A stretch of DNA of 6,200 bases. Source: Planctomycetaceae bacterium. Lineage in GTDB: Bacteria; Planctomycetota; Planctomycetia; Pirellulales; Pirellulaceae. The DNA lies in contig NYXM01000017.1 in the NCBI GenBank assembly GCA_002685655.1, forward strand, positions 1 to 6,200. The letters are read 5' to 3'. Shown in pieces: positions 1 to 6,200 of the stretch. Each line of letters opens with the position of its first letter. Position 1 is the stretch's first letter. A program made the translations under genes and the position numbers. The notes under the pieces are model-generated. The model worked only from the letters and a program-made list of their open reading frames with translations. It ran no database searches and was not told where the DNA came from.

Positions 1-150
1 GATTTTCACTGACTGGCAACAGTGAAACAAAACTGCCCTCCAAAAACTAGCTCAGTTCACCAGGAAATGCCAACTTTGGCGCGGCCTAGATCCGGCCTCT
101 TTTGCATTGGCGACCAACTTCGTAGTTCTGGCCGAATCAAATCACTGCCG

Positions 151-179
151 TTGACGAAAGCTATGGCCGGCGTTACGGT
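151..179 (+). promoter_or_regulatory. Candidate sigma70-type promoter for the helicase gene
   Basis: TTGACG at 151-156 matches the -35 consensus at five of six bases. Exactly 17 bases later, TACGGT at 174-179 has the key TA...T pattern of a -10 box but only three of six matches. Transcription would begin near 186, leaving a leader of about 36 bases before the TTG start at 222. The spacing is the best support. The -10 box is poor and planctomycete promoters are not well defined, so this is a suggestion. Nothing else recognisable was found in 1-150. Confidence 0.3.
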
Positions 180-205
180 TAGGTCGAATTGACGTCTTGA
201 GAACT

Positions 206-209
206 GGAG
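206..209 (+). promoter_or_regulatory. Ribosome binding site for the TTG-started helicase
   Basis: GGAG at 206-209 lies 12 bases before the TTG at 222, a slightly long spacing. It supports translation from TTG at 222 rather than from the first in-frame ATG at 279. Starting at the ATG would also remove the front of the Q motif. Confidence 0.4.
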
Positions 210-221
210 CTAATTGACAAA

Positions 222-1463
222 TTGACTAAAACGGCAGATCAACCGAAGCGGTTTGACGATTTCGATATTTCACCGGAAATGAGTACGGCGCTTCGCAACG
301 CCGGTTACACGGAGCCAACTCCTGTTCAGGCGGGAGTCATTCCCGAGGCCTTGGAAGGGCATGATGTCATTGGGCAGGCCCGAACCGGGACGGGCAAGAC
401 CGCTTCTTTCGTCATTCCAATTCTCGAGCAGCTTGATCCACCCAAGAGGAACCAAGGCCCTCAAGCGCTGGTTCTTGTCCCCACACGTGAATTGGCGGTC
501 CAAGTTCGCGACGAAGTGGTGAAGTTGTCGCAAGGACAACGCGTGCAATGCGTTGCCGCGTATGGTGGCAAACCGATTCGTGGTCAGATCGAGAAACTAA
601 GACGCCACCCGCAGATCGTGGTCGGGACGCCAGGTCGCGTGATTGATCACATTGGCCGAGGCACGCTGCGGCTGAACGACTTGTGGTGCATCGTTCTGGA
701 TGAGGCTGACCGGATGCTCGACATCGGTTTCCGACCGGACATCGAAAAAATCCTCCGCCGCTGCCCGACACAACGGCAGACGTTGCTGTTAAGTGCCACC
801 GTACCGCCACCGATCGAACGGCTGGCCAAACGGTATATGCACGAACCCGTTATGCTGAACTTCTCGGCCAAAGACATGATGGTCGAAACGATTGAGCAGT
901 TCTACTTCACCGTCGATAACCGCATGAAATTCGATTTGCTTGTACATCTTCTGGAGCGCGAACAAGCAAAACAGGCGATTATCTTCTGTCGCACGAAACG
1001 CGGCGTCGATCGACTGGTGACACGTCTCAGAAAGAGGCTCGACAGTGTCGATTGTATTCATGGCGACTTACCTCAGAGTTCGCGCGATCGCGTCATGAAA
1101 TCATTCCGAGACGCCAGGCTGCGTTACTTGATCGCCACGGACGTGGTCGGTCGTGGCATTGATGTGACGGGTATCTCGCACATTGTCAACTTCGATACCC
1201 CGTCGTTTTGCGACGACTACGTTCACCGCGTTGGTCGGACGGGCCGGATGGGTCGCGAGGGTGTGGCTTACACGTTCGTCGCGCCCGAAGAGGGTCCCGA
1301 ACTAACGCGTATCGAACAGCGCATCAACTTACAGCTCAAGCGTGGCGAACTCAAAGGGTTCAACCACTCGGCACCTGTCGAGGTCGCGCCCGAGACACCG
1401 GCCACGCCCCCGCCAGCATCGTTGATGAAACGTCCGCCGAAGAAGTACCGTCGCGGGCTGTAG
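222..1463 (+). CDS. DEAD-box ATP-dependent RNA helicase, RhlE-type
   Basis: Cytoplasmic ATP-dependent RNA helicase that unwinds short RNA duplexes, typically in ribosome assembly, RNA decay or cold adaptation. The full motif set is visible in 413 residues: Q motif with Gln36 in PTPVQ, motif I ARTGTGKT (53-60), Ia PTREL (87-91), GG (115-116), Ib TPGR (136-139), II DEAD (160-163), III SAT (191-193), IV around IIFCRTK (253-259), V ATDVVGRGID (305-314) and VI HRVGRTGR (335-342). The two RecA-like domains span about 30-205 and 225-365. A short proline-rich, basic tail (about 385-413, ending KKYRRGL) probably helps bind RNA. The TTG start is chosen because the aromatic residue and first part of the Q motif (RFDDFDISPEM) lie before the first ATG at 279. 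The RhlE assignment rests on overall similarity and the short tail; other DEAD-box subgroups such as RhlB, SrmB or CsdA are less likely. No sign of truncation. It stands alone, 200 bases before the next gene. Confidence 0.93.
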   Translation: MTKTADQPKRFDDFDISPEMSTALRNAGYTEPTPVQAGVIPEALEGHDVIGQARTGTGKTASFVIPILEQLDPPKRNQGPQALVLVPTRELAVQVRDEVVKLSQGQRVQCVAAYGGKPIRGQIEKLRRHPQIVVGTPGRVIDHIGRGTLRLNDLWCIVLDEADRMLDIGFRPDIEKILRRCPTQRQTLLLSATVPPPIERLAKRYMHEPVMLNFSAKDMMVETIEQFYFTVDNRMKFDLLVHLLEREQAKQAIIFCRTKRGVDRLVTRLRKRLDSVDCIHGDLPQSSRDRVMKSFRDARLRYLIATDVVGRGIDVTGISHIVNFDTPSFCDDYVHRVGRTGRMGREGVAYTFVAPEEGPELTRIEQRINLQLKRGELKGFNHSAPVEVAPETPATPPPASLMKRPPKKYRRGL

Positions 1464-1520
1464 CAGAAACCAGGGACCCGTACCAGATGGCGGGGCGGGC
1501 AGGCCATAGTGGACCTGATC

Positions 1521-1582
1521 GTTGGCCGGCATTGGTTGTATCACAGGGGTGGTTTAACGAGGGGCGCGCGTCGCCAGCCAAC
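1521..1582. repeat. Imperfect inverted repeat in the helicase-transporter gap
   Basis: GTTGGCCGGC at 1521-1530 and GCCAGCCAAC at 1573-1582 are complementary at nine of ten positions, with 42 bases between them. The mismatch becomes a G-U wobble in a minus-strand transcript and stays C-A in the plus-strand one. No T-run follows, so it is not a standard terminator. It could be a weak structure or protein site upstream of the transporter, or chance. The rest of the gap (1464-1663) holds no convincing promoter or gene. Confidence 0.25.
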
Positions 1583-1663
1583 AGAATTGTGGCGATTCAG
1601 TCGTCGTGTGGCGTTGCGTGTGCTTGACGATGTTCGGTATCTGAAAAGCGATCGTACGAATTG

Positions 1664-3145
1664 ATGAAAACCGAGCCGCTTTATCCGGAGCCGCCCGCGG
1701 CGCTCGTTCGGCCGAGCGTCTTGCACGTTGTTGGTTACGTGGGACCTGGTGTGATCATTGCCTCGGTAACGATCGGCAGCGGGGAACTGGTCTATGCATC
1801 GCGGAGCGGGGCGATCTTTGGCTACGGCTTGCTGTGGTGCTTCTTTTACGCTGGACTGTTCAAAGCGATTCAGGTTTACACGGCGGCCCGGTTCATTACG
1901 CTGACTGGCGAACATCCGATTGAAACCTGGAAGCAGTTGCCCGGTCCGTGGTGCTGGTTTCCGCTGTTGATCGCCGTCCCCGCGGTGGCGTTGATGCCGA
2001 TTGCGTTTTCCGCGATTCCGGAGATCCTGGGTGGGTTCATTCACCGGCTCGTTGGGATGGAAATGTCGGGTCCTGGGATTGGCCCCTGGGGTTATCTGGA
2101 GTTCTGGATCAACTTCTGGAGTTCGCTGTTGCTGCTACTGTGCATGGCAATGGCACTGGGCTCCACCTACAAGGTCCTCGAACGCGTTTCGATCGTTGTG
2201 CTTGGCGGAATTGTGGTGTGCGTTGGGGCCGCGGTCGTCATAGTCGGGCCGGATCTGATCCAACTGCTCAACGGCATGTTGTTGCCCCGGCGACCGGTTT
2301 ATCCGGACTGGCTGTTGGAAGCACCCCAATATGCGAAAGAGTTTCAAGACCGCAATCCCTGGCTCGAGGTGTCGATCTACCTTGGTGCGGTCGGCGGCGG
2401 GGCGTACGACTACATCGGCTATATTGGAATGTTGCGCGAGAAGAAGTGGGGTCTGGCCGGGCGCCGTGTTGCAACTCGTGAAGAAATTGCCACGGCCGTT
2501 GCCGACAACACAGACTCGGCGCAAATCACCCTCACGAGAGCTAAGCAGTGGCGGCGAGCCCCGCTCTTCGACACCGTGGCCTCTTTCGCATTCGTAATCC
2601 TGGTTACCCTGCTGTTTGCGATTCTCGCCAAACTCGTACTGAACCGCGAAATGGCTGTACCGGCGAACAACGATCTACTCAACGAGCAGGAAACATTCTT
2701 AACCGCACTGCATCCCGAGCTACGGTGGGTCTACCGGTTGGGTGTGTTTCTCGCCTTCATCGGTACGCTCTATGGTGCGTTCGAGGTTTACCGACACACC
2801 TTTGTCGAAAGCGCGAGAGCCGTGGTACCAAAACTAATCACACCACAGCGCTTACCCGCGATCCGAATGGGAGTCGTGACCTATTGCCTTCTGGGCGGGC
2901 TGACAATGATGTGGCTGCCGGAACGCGTGGCGGGGACGATTATCAGCCGGATGACATTTGGGAGTATCATCAGCGGAGCGGCCTCTTGTGGGTTATGGTG
3001 CTTTGCTATGCTGTGGGCCGACCGCGTGCGATTGCCAGCCCCGTTAAGAATGAGTCTACCGATGCAAGTCCTGACCATCATTGCCGGTTTGGGCATGACG
3101 ATTCTGGGAGTTATTGTCACCGTTGTATACTTTCGACCGTCGTAG
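1664..3145 (+). CDS. Nramp-fold membrane transporter lacking the canonical metal-site motifs
   Basis: Inner-membrane secondary transporter of 493 residues with about 11 hydrophobic segments, near residues 21-45, 50-76, 96-125, 142-165, 172-195, 235-256, 303-327, 355-378, 400-417, 424-450 and 466-490. This count fits the Nramp (SLC11) version of the LeuT fold. The TM1 opening GPGVIIASVTI aligns without gaps to the Nramp GPxF... start, but the metal-binding DPGN that should follow reads GSGE (residues 38-41). The TM6 region reads GAVGGGAYDYIGYIG (241-255) with no MPxN-like motif, so the Met ligand is missing too. Automatic annotation would probably call this a divalent metal transporter, but those ligands are absent, so the substrate is unknown. 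Co-transcription with a sugar-acid-type enolase-superfamily gene 9 bases downstream allows an organic substrate, which is inference. ATG at 1664 is preferred over the adjoining TTG at 1661. No clear Shine-Dalgarno precedes either. Confidence 0.8.
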   Translation: MKTEPLYPEPPAALVRPSVLHVVGYVGPGVIIASVTIGSGELVYASRSGAIFGYGLLWCFFYAGLFKAIQVYTAARFITLTGEHPIETWKQLPGPWCWFPLLIAVPAVALMPIAFSAIPEILGGFIHRLVGMEMSGPGIGPWGYLEFWINFWSSLLLLLCMAMALGSTYKVLERVSIVVLGGIVVCVGAAVVIVGPDLIQLLNGMLLPRRPVYPDWLLEAPQYAKEFQDRNPWLEVSIYLGAVGGGAYDYIGYIGMLREKKWGLAGRRVATREEIATAVADNTDSAQITLTRAKQWRRAPLFDTVASFAFVILVTLLFAILAKLVLNREMAVPANNDLLNEQETFLTALHPELRWVYRLGVFLAFIGTLYGAFEVYRHTFVESARAVVPKLITPQRLPAIRMGVVTYCLLGGLTMMWLPERVAGTIISRMTFGSIISGAASCGLWCFAMLWADRVRLPAPLRMSLPMQVLTIIAGLGMTILGVIVTVVYFRPS

Positions 3146-3149
3146 AGGG
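3144..3149 (+). promoter_or_regulatory. Ribosome binding site overlapping the transporter stop codon
   Basis: AGAGGG at 3144-3149 overlaps the transporter TAG stop (3143-3145) and ends 5 bases before the ATG at 3155. This fixes the start of the downstream enolase-superfamily gene and suggests translational coupling within one transcript. Confidence 0.5.
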
Positions 3150-3154
3150 CCTCC

Positions 3155-4252
3155 ATGCAAGACGCAAGCGATCGCAGACTGAACCTTGCCGAATACAGAC
3201 TTCATCGCCTTCGCTTAGAACTCGCGAGGCCGATCGGTGATTCGCAGGTCGTCTTTACGGACCACTGGATGACCGTGTTGGAACTGACGACCGAAGATGG
3301 ACTGACGGGAGTTGGATTCGAATTGCAACAGGGAAAGCCGACGCCCGCGCTGGCCCAGTTGGAAGCGCAGTTCGAATACAACATGTGGCCGATGCTGCGG
3401 GGGTCGAGTCCTTTCGGGGAGGCATTACGAATCTCGCGACCCCGCGGTGGAAATATTAACGCGGGGACGTTGCCTCTGGCTGTCGAGACTGCTGCCTGGG
3501 ACCTGGTCGGCAAGGCCGCCGACCTTCCACTTTACCGGCTGCTTGGCGGGGCCAATCCCGAAGTCCCAGCCTACGGCAGCACGCTCGACTTTCACTTGAG
3601 CGACGACGAGTTTGTCAGCCGTCTGGGTGACTTCAAGAAGATGGGATTCCGCGCCATCAAGATCAAAGTGGGGCATCCCGACGTCGAATGGGATCTGAAG
3701 CGAATGCAGATGGCCACCGAAGTGATGGGACAGGATGCCGATCTGATGGTCGACGCGAATGAGGCCTGGTCGCCCAAAGAAGCGATCCGCCGCAGTCACA
3801 TTTACAACAACGCGGGCTTTGATGTCTATTGGATCGAGGACCCGATCACGCGAGAAGATTACAACGGCTACGCACAACTGCGCGGCGAAATACCGTTCTC
3901 TCGCGTCAACACGGGCGAGTATCTTGGCTTCCACGGCAAACGGCGGCTGCTCGAAGCCGGCGGCGTCGATGTGCTTAACGTCCACGGGTCGTTCGGGATG
4001 TCTCGAGCGGCTGCGCATCTGGCCGGCGACTACGGGATTCCCGTTTCGCTAGGCAACACCATCATGGAGATCGGAGTGCATTTGGCGGCCAGCCTGCCCG
4101 AAGTATTGTTTTTGGAATTCTCCGACTTAGTATGGAACAAAATCGCGAAAGAGCCCGTCAAGTTCGCCGACGGCAAAGCCATTGCGCCCGATCGCCCGGG
4201 CCATGGAATCGAACTCGACGGCGACGCGCTCGCGGAATACTCACACAATTAG
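3155..4252 (+). CDS. Enolase-superfamily protein, mandelate racemase type, atypical active site
   Basis: A 365-residue cytoplasmic protein with the usual two-part layout: N-terminal capping domain (about 10-130) and (beta/alpha)7-beta barrel (about 135-345). Family members take a proton from the carbon next to a carboxylate, using Mg2+ to stabilise the enolate, and commonly racemise or dehydrate sugar acids. Visible motifs are KIK (Lys169, Lys171), and metal ligands Asp200 in VDAN, Glu228 in WIEDP and Glu255 in NTGE. Glu321 in LEFSD matches the position of the mandelate racemase electrophilic Glu. In contrast, the Asp that normally follows QP at the end of strand 6 appears as Asn275 (LNVHGS), and the strand 7 His appears as Asn301 (SLGN). 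If this reading is right the His/Asp dyad is absent and chemistry would rely on the Lys face. The barrel C-terminal part resembles talarate/galactarate dehydratases more than the convergent neighbour does. Substrate unknown. It lies 9 bases after the transporter, probably in one operon. Confidence 0.85.
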   Translation: MQDASDRRLNLAEYRLHRLRLELARPIGDSQVVFTDHWMTVLELTTEDGLTGVGFELQQGKPTPALAQLEAQFEYNMWPMLRGSSPFGEALRISRPRGGNINAGTLPLAVETAAWDLVGKAADLPLYRLLGGANPEVPAYGSTLDFHLSDDEFVSRLGDFKKMGFRAIKIKVGHPDVEWDLKRMQMATEVMGQDADLMVDANEAWSPKEAIRRSHIYNNAGFDVYWIEDPITREDYNGYAQLRGEIPFSRVNTGEYLGFHGKRRLLEAGGVDVLNVHGSFGMSRAAAHLAGDYGIPVSLGNTIMEIGVHLAASLPEVLFLEFSDLVWNKIAKEPVKFADGKAIAPDRPGHGIELDGDALAEYSHN

Positions 4253-4271
4253 AGCGCCGGCCGATTCGCTC
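4252..4271. terminator. Weak stem-loop between convergent genes, possible shared terminator
   Basis: GAGCG (4252-4256) and CGCTC (4267-4271) form a 5-base-pair stem with a 10-base loop. The arms touch the stop codons of both convergent genes (TAG ending at 4252, and TGA read on the minus strand from 4272 to 4270). No T-run follows on either strand, so intrinsic termination is doubtful. It is recorded because it is the only structure in the 17-base gap. Confidence 0.2.
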
Positions 4272-5421
4272 ATTTGAGCTCCGTCTCTTGGACTCGAAAT
4301 GACTGCATTGCTGATCGGTCGACAACCACGCCCAGACCGGGACAGTTGGGTACATCAACGATGCCGCCCTCAATCCGAAGCGGTGTCTCGAACATCTCCT
4401 CGCGGAGTGGGTTGGGGCTGCGGTCGCATTCCAGTCGAAGCTCCGTCGCTTCGGCGCGTCCGGGCTCTCCGTAGGCCGTGGCCAAGAAATGCGTGGCTGC
4501 GGCCAGGTTCACCATCGTGCCCCAGGCGTGCGGCACGACATTGATTCCGTGCGAAGCAGCGACGGCGCGGATCTTCAACGCTTCGGACGGGCCGCCGCAA
4601 TAGGCCAAGTCGGGCTGGGCGAACTGTACTCCGCCGGACGCCAGCAGCGACTGGAATCCGTAGCGTGTCTGTTCACACTCGCCACCTGCCAATGGTACGC
4701 AGAGCTTCTCGTGAAGCTGCCGGTACAACTCGGGGTGCTCAGGGGAAACTGGTTCCTCGAACCAAGCGAAGTCCGCTTCATCGAGGGTCCGGCCAATGCG
4801 GATGGCTTCGGGTAAGTCGTAGGCATGATTCGCATCGGCCATCAGCGTCATCTCCGGCAGAGCCTGCCGCATCACTTCGATCAGCTTCCGATCGAAGCTG
4901 GCGTTCCTGCCGATCTTGATCTTCAGCGCACGAAAGCCTTGTTCGCAGTAGCCGCTGGCTTCGGCGATCAAGGCATCGATCAGCGCGGCGTCGGGCAAGT
5001 CGCGGAAGTACATTCCAGTCGCGTAACCATGCACCTGATCACGAAATCGTCCGCCCATCAATTCGCTAACGGGTTGGTTCAGTAGTTTCCCCTTCAGGTC
5101 CCACAAGGCCATGTCAATGCCCGAGATGGCCGCCATAAGTACGCCACGTCTTGCGAAATCGAGTGTCGTCTGCCACATATGATGCCAATGGACGTCGATC
5201 TGTCGCGGATCACGTCCCAACAACTTCGGAGCATAGACAGTGGCGACTGCCGCCTGATTCACCGCGGCTGGCCCAAAGCACTCGCCCCAACCAACCTCAC
5301 CCGTGTCGGCAATCATCTCAACCAACAACGACTCGCGGGCACCGCATCGCAACTGTGAGTAGGAAAACGGCTCATCCAACTCACAACGAAGTTGATGCGT
5401 GCGAATACATTCGATAGTCAT
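4270..5421 (-). CDS. D-galactarolactone cycloisomerase-like enolase-superfamily enzyme
   Basis: A 383-residue cytoplasmic enzyme of the mandelate racemase/muconate lactonizing group. Cap domain about 1-125, barrel about 130-350. The active site is complete: KIK (Lys167, Lys169), metal ligands Asp196 (ADAN), Glu222 (WFEEP) and Glu248 (AGGE), and the dyad Asp271 (QPD) with His298 (VPHAWGT). The N-terminal stretch (VGWGECFGPA at 43-52, GRDPRQ at 69-74, SGIDMALWDLKGK at 100-112) and the HGYATG segment recall the Agrobacterium D-galactarolactone cycloisomerase Gci. That enzyme opens galactaro- and glucaro-lactones to a 3-deoxy-2-keto-hexarate in uronic acid breakdown. The resemblance is from memory, so a sugar-acid dehydratase is a fair alternative. 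The ATG at 5421 has a good Shine-Dalgarno. It lies 31 bases downstream of the GH78-like gene on the same strand, probably co-transcribed, and converges on the other enolase-superfamily gene. Confidence 0.85.
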   Translation of the reverse strand: MTIECIRTHQLRCELDEPFSYSQLRCGARESLLVEMIADTGEVGWGECFGPAAVNQAAVATVYAPKLLGRDPRQIDVHWHHMWQTTLDFARRGVLMAAISGIDMALWDLKGKLLNQPVSELMGGRFRDQVHGYATGMYFRDLPDAALIDALIAEASGYCEQGFRALKIKIGRNASFDRKLIEVMRQALPEMTLMADANHAYDLPEAIRIGRTLDEADFAWFEEPVSPEHPELYRQLHEKLCVPLAGGECEQTRYGFQSLLASGGVQFAQPDLAYCGGPSEALKIRAVAASHGINVVPHAWGTMVNLAAATHFLATAYGEPGRAEATELRLECDRSPNPLREEMFETPLRIEGGIVDVPNCPGLGVVVDRSAMQSFRVQETELK

Positions 5422-5428
5422 GAGTTAT

Positions 5429-5433
5429 ACCTC
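5429..5433 (-). promoter_or_regulatory. Ribosome binding site for the cycloisomerase-like gene
   Basis: Read on the minus strand this is GAGGT, 7 bases before the ATG at 5421. It is one of the clearest Shine-Dalgarno sites in the window and supports that start. Confidence 0.5.
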
Positions 5434-5452
5434 GCTATGCGCCTTTTCCGGG

Positions 5453-6200
5453 TTATCGCTCAATATGCACGGTGTGTTTGCCTGACGGAAGGACGACAAA
5501 GCCGTTCTCTACCTGATCGGCGGTTGATGACTTGTTATCAATCGAGATGTGGTCATTGGACGGCGTTCCCAGGCTGGCAAGGTCGACTCTCAGTGTCGTG
5601 TGTGGTGGCGTTTGCAACGTGATGTTGATATCTGTCGGACTCACATCCCAAGCCACTTCGAGTAGGCCGGAAGGTGTCGGGATCGCACCATGACGCCGAT
5701 GAAGGCGGTCGGAATGGTGATAGCGCAGCACGATATCTCGGAGTCCGGGTTGTGTTGGCTCGATGCCCAGGATGTAACGTGAGAAGAGTCCCGGGAAGAA
5801 AGCGCTTTCGGTCTGAGCATCACTGCGCCCACTGGCGATCGGTCTGAAAGTCCCCTTGCGGCCACTGCCGTTGAGCCACCATTCTTCCCACAGCGTGCCA
5901 TTCGTCTGGGGCGACAACATGTGCGCGAAGCGCGCCCAGAGCAGATCCCAAGATTCGTCCGTGTAGCCCGCTTCGCAAAGCCCTGCGTGTAGGAAGTGAG
6001 ACATAGCGGGCGTGACCATAACGGTTCCAGAGGCGCGGCGAACAAACTGCCCACTCTCATTCGTGTGCAACTGCGCCGCGATGGCTTCCATCTGCTCCGG
6101 AGATGCGATCTTGAGCGCCATTGCCATGGCGTTAGCGTGCTCGCTGAATTGATCGGAACGTTCTCCGTCGACGAGTGCATCCGCAAAGAGCTGTCTCGCC
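5453..6200 (-). CDS. GH78 alpha-L-rhamnosidase-like protein, C-terminal part (5' end outside window)
   Basis: The reading frame is open from its TAA at 5453 to the right window edge, so about 248 C-terminal residues are visible and the start lies beyond the window. The internal ATG at 6127 is not the start, because family-like sequence (VDGERSDQFSEHANAMAMAL) runs through it. Two regions are seen. The first is the end of the (alpha/alpha)6 catalytic barrel, including HANA and TLWEEWW; its first Glu (codon 5885-5887) sits about where GH78 enzymes carry the catalytic base. The second is a C-terminal beta-sandwich beginning near RYILGIEPTQPGLRDIVL and continuing through AIPTPSGLLEVAW to the end. 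GH78 enzymes hydrolyse terminal alpha-L-rhamnose from glycosides and pectic or algal polysaccharides. The general acid and any signal peptide lie outside the window, so activity and location cannot be judged. Other (alpha/alpha)6 glycosidases are possible but fit less well. It is upstream in the same direction as the cycloisomerase-like gene. Confidence 0.78.
   Translation of the reverse strand, partial: ARQLFADALVDGERSDQFSEHANAMAMALKIASPEQMEAIAAQLHTNESGQFVRRASGTVMVTPAMSHFLHAGLCEAGYTDESWDLLWARFAHMLSPQTNGTLWEEWWLNGSGRKGTFRPIASGRSDAQTESAFFPGLFSRYILGIEPTQPGLRDIVLRYHHSDRLHRRHGAIPTPSGLLEVAWDVSPTDINITLQTPPHTTLRVDLASLGTPSNDHISIDNKSSTADQVENGFVVLPSGKHTVHIER

Noticed and set aside
83..103. GGCC...GGCC hairpin followed by TCTTTT, like a small terminator for an upstream gene
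   Set aside because: The stem is only 4 base pairs with a 7-base loop and does not extend; no upstream gene end is visible in the window.
214..219. A perfect TTGACA -35-like hexamer just before the helicase start
   Set aside because: The -10 position 17 bases on reads GATCAA, and transcription would begin inside the gene, downstream of the TTG start needed for the Q motif.
1208..1627. 139-residue plus-strand open frame running from the helicase end into the gap
   Set aside because: It starts inside conserved helicase motif VI coding sequence in another frame and looks like random Arg/Gly/Ala-rich translation.
1541..2044. 167-residue minus-strand open frame overlapping the gap and the transporter start
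   Set aside because: Its composition is rich in Arg, Asn and Gln without any domain pattern, and most of it is antisense to the transporter.
1664..3145. Calling the transporter a Mn/Fe Nramp (mntH)
   Set aside because: The DPGN and TM6 Met motifs are absent, so neither the symbol nor the substrate can be supported.
3425..4018. 197-residue open frame antisense to the enolase-superfamily gene
   Set aside because: The opposite strand carries a clear, fully motif-supported gene; the antisense product shows no recognisable family features and is a common by-product of codon bias.
5641..6186. 181-residue minus-strand open frame overlapping the GH78-like gene
   Set aside because: It is an alternative frame of the same strand; the GH78-like motifs are all in the other frame.

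Overview
The window reads as a bacterial chromosome, probably a planctomycete of the Pirellula/Rhodopirellula kind. This is an inference from moderately high GC, weak or absent Shine-Dalgarno signals at some starts, a TTG start, and the gene mix: an Nramp-like transporter, enolase-superfamily enzymes and a GH78 glycosidase, which recur in the carbohydrate loci of these bacteria. No rRNA, tRNA, CRISPR, insertion sequence or integrase was seen.

Layout. Positions 1-221 hold no gene, but carry a plausible promoter (151-179) for an RhlE-type DEAD-box RNA helicase (222-1463, +, TTG start). A 200-base gap with one imperfect inverted repeat follows. Next comes a two-gene plus-strand unit: a non-canonical Nramp-fold membrane transporter (1664-3145) and, 9 bases later, an enolase-superfamily protein of the mandelate racemase type (3155-4252). 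It meets, tail to tail with a 17-base gap, a minus-strand unit. That unit is read from the right edge inwards: the C-terminal part of a GH78 alpha-L-rhamnosidase-like enzyme (5453-6200, cut by the window edge), then, 31 bases later, a second enolase-superfamily enzyme resembling D-galactarolactone cycloisomerase (4270-5421).

How the genes may work together. The helicase is a housekeeping RNA-remodelling protein and probably unrelated to the rest. The other four genes suggest a small catabolic locus for a plant or algal polysaccharide. The glycosidase would release rhamnose or a related sugar, the transporter would move a small molecule, and the two enolase-type enzymes would act on sugar acids or their lactones. 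This pathway is inferred from neighbourhood and family only.

The two oddities most worth following are in the plus-strand pair. The transporter lacks the metal-coordinating motifs of true Nramp proteins in both TM1 and TM6. The adjacent enolase-superfamily protein keeps the metal site and the Lys-x-Lys motif but appears to have Asn at both positions of the usual His/Asp catalytic dyad. The convergent paralogue keeps all of these residues.
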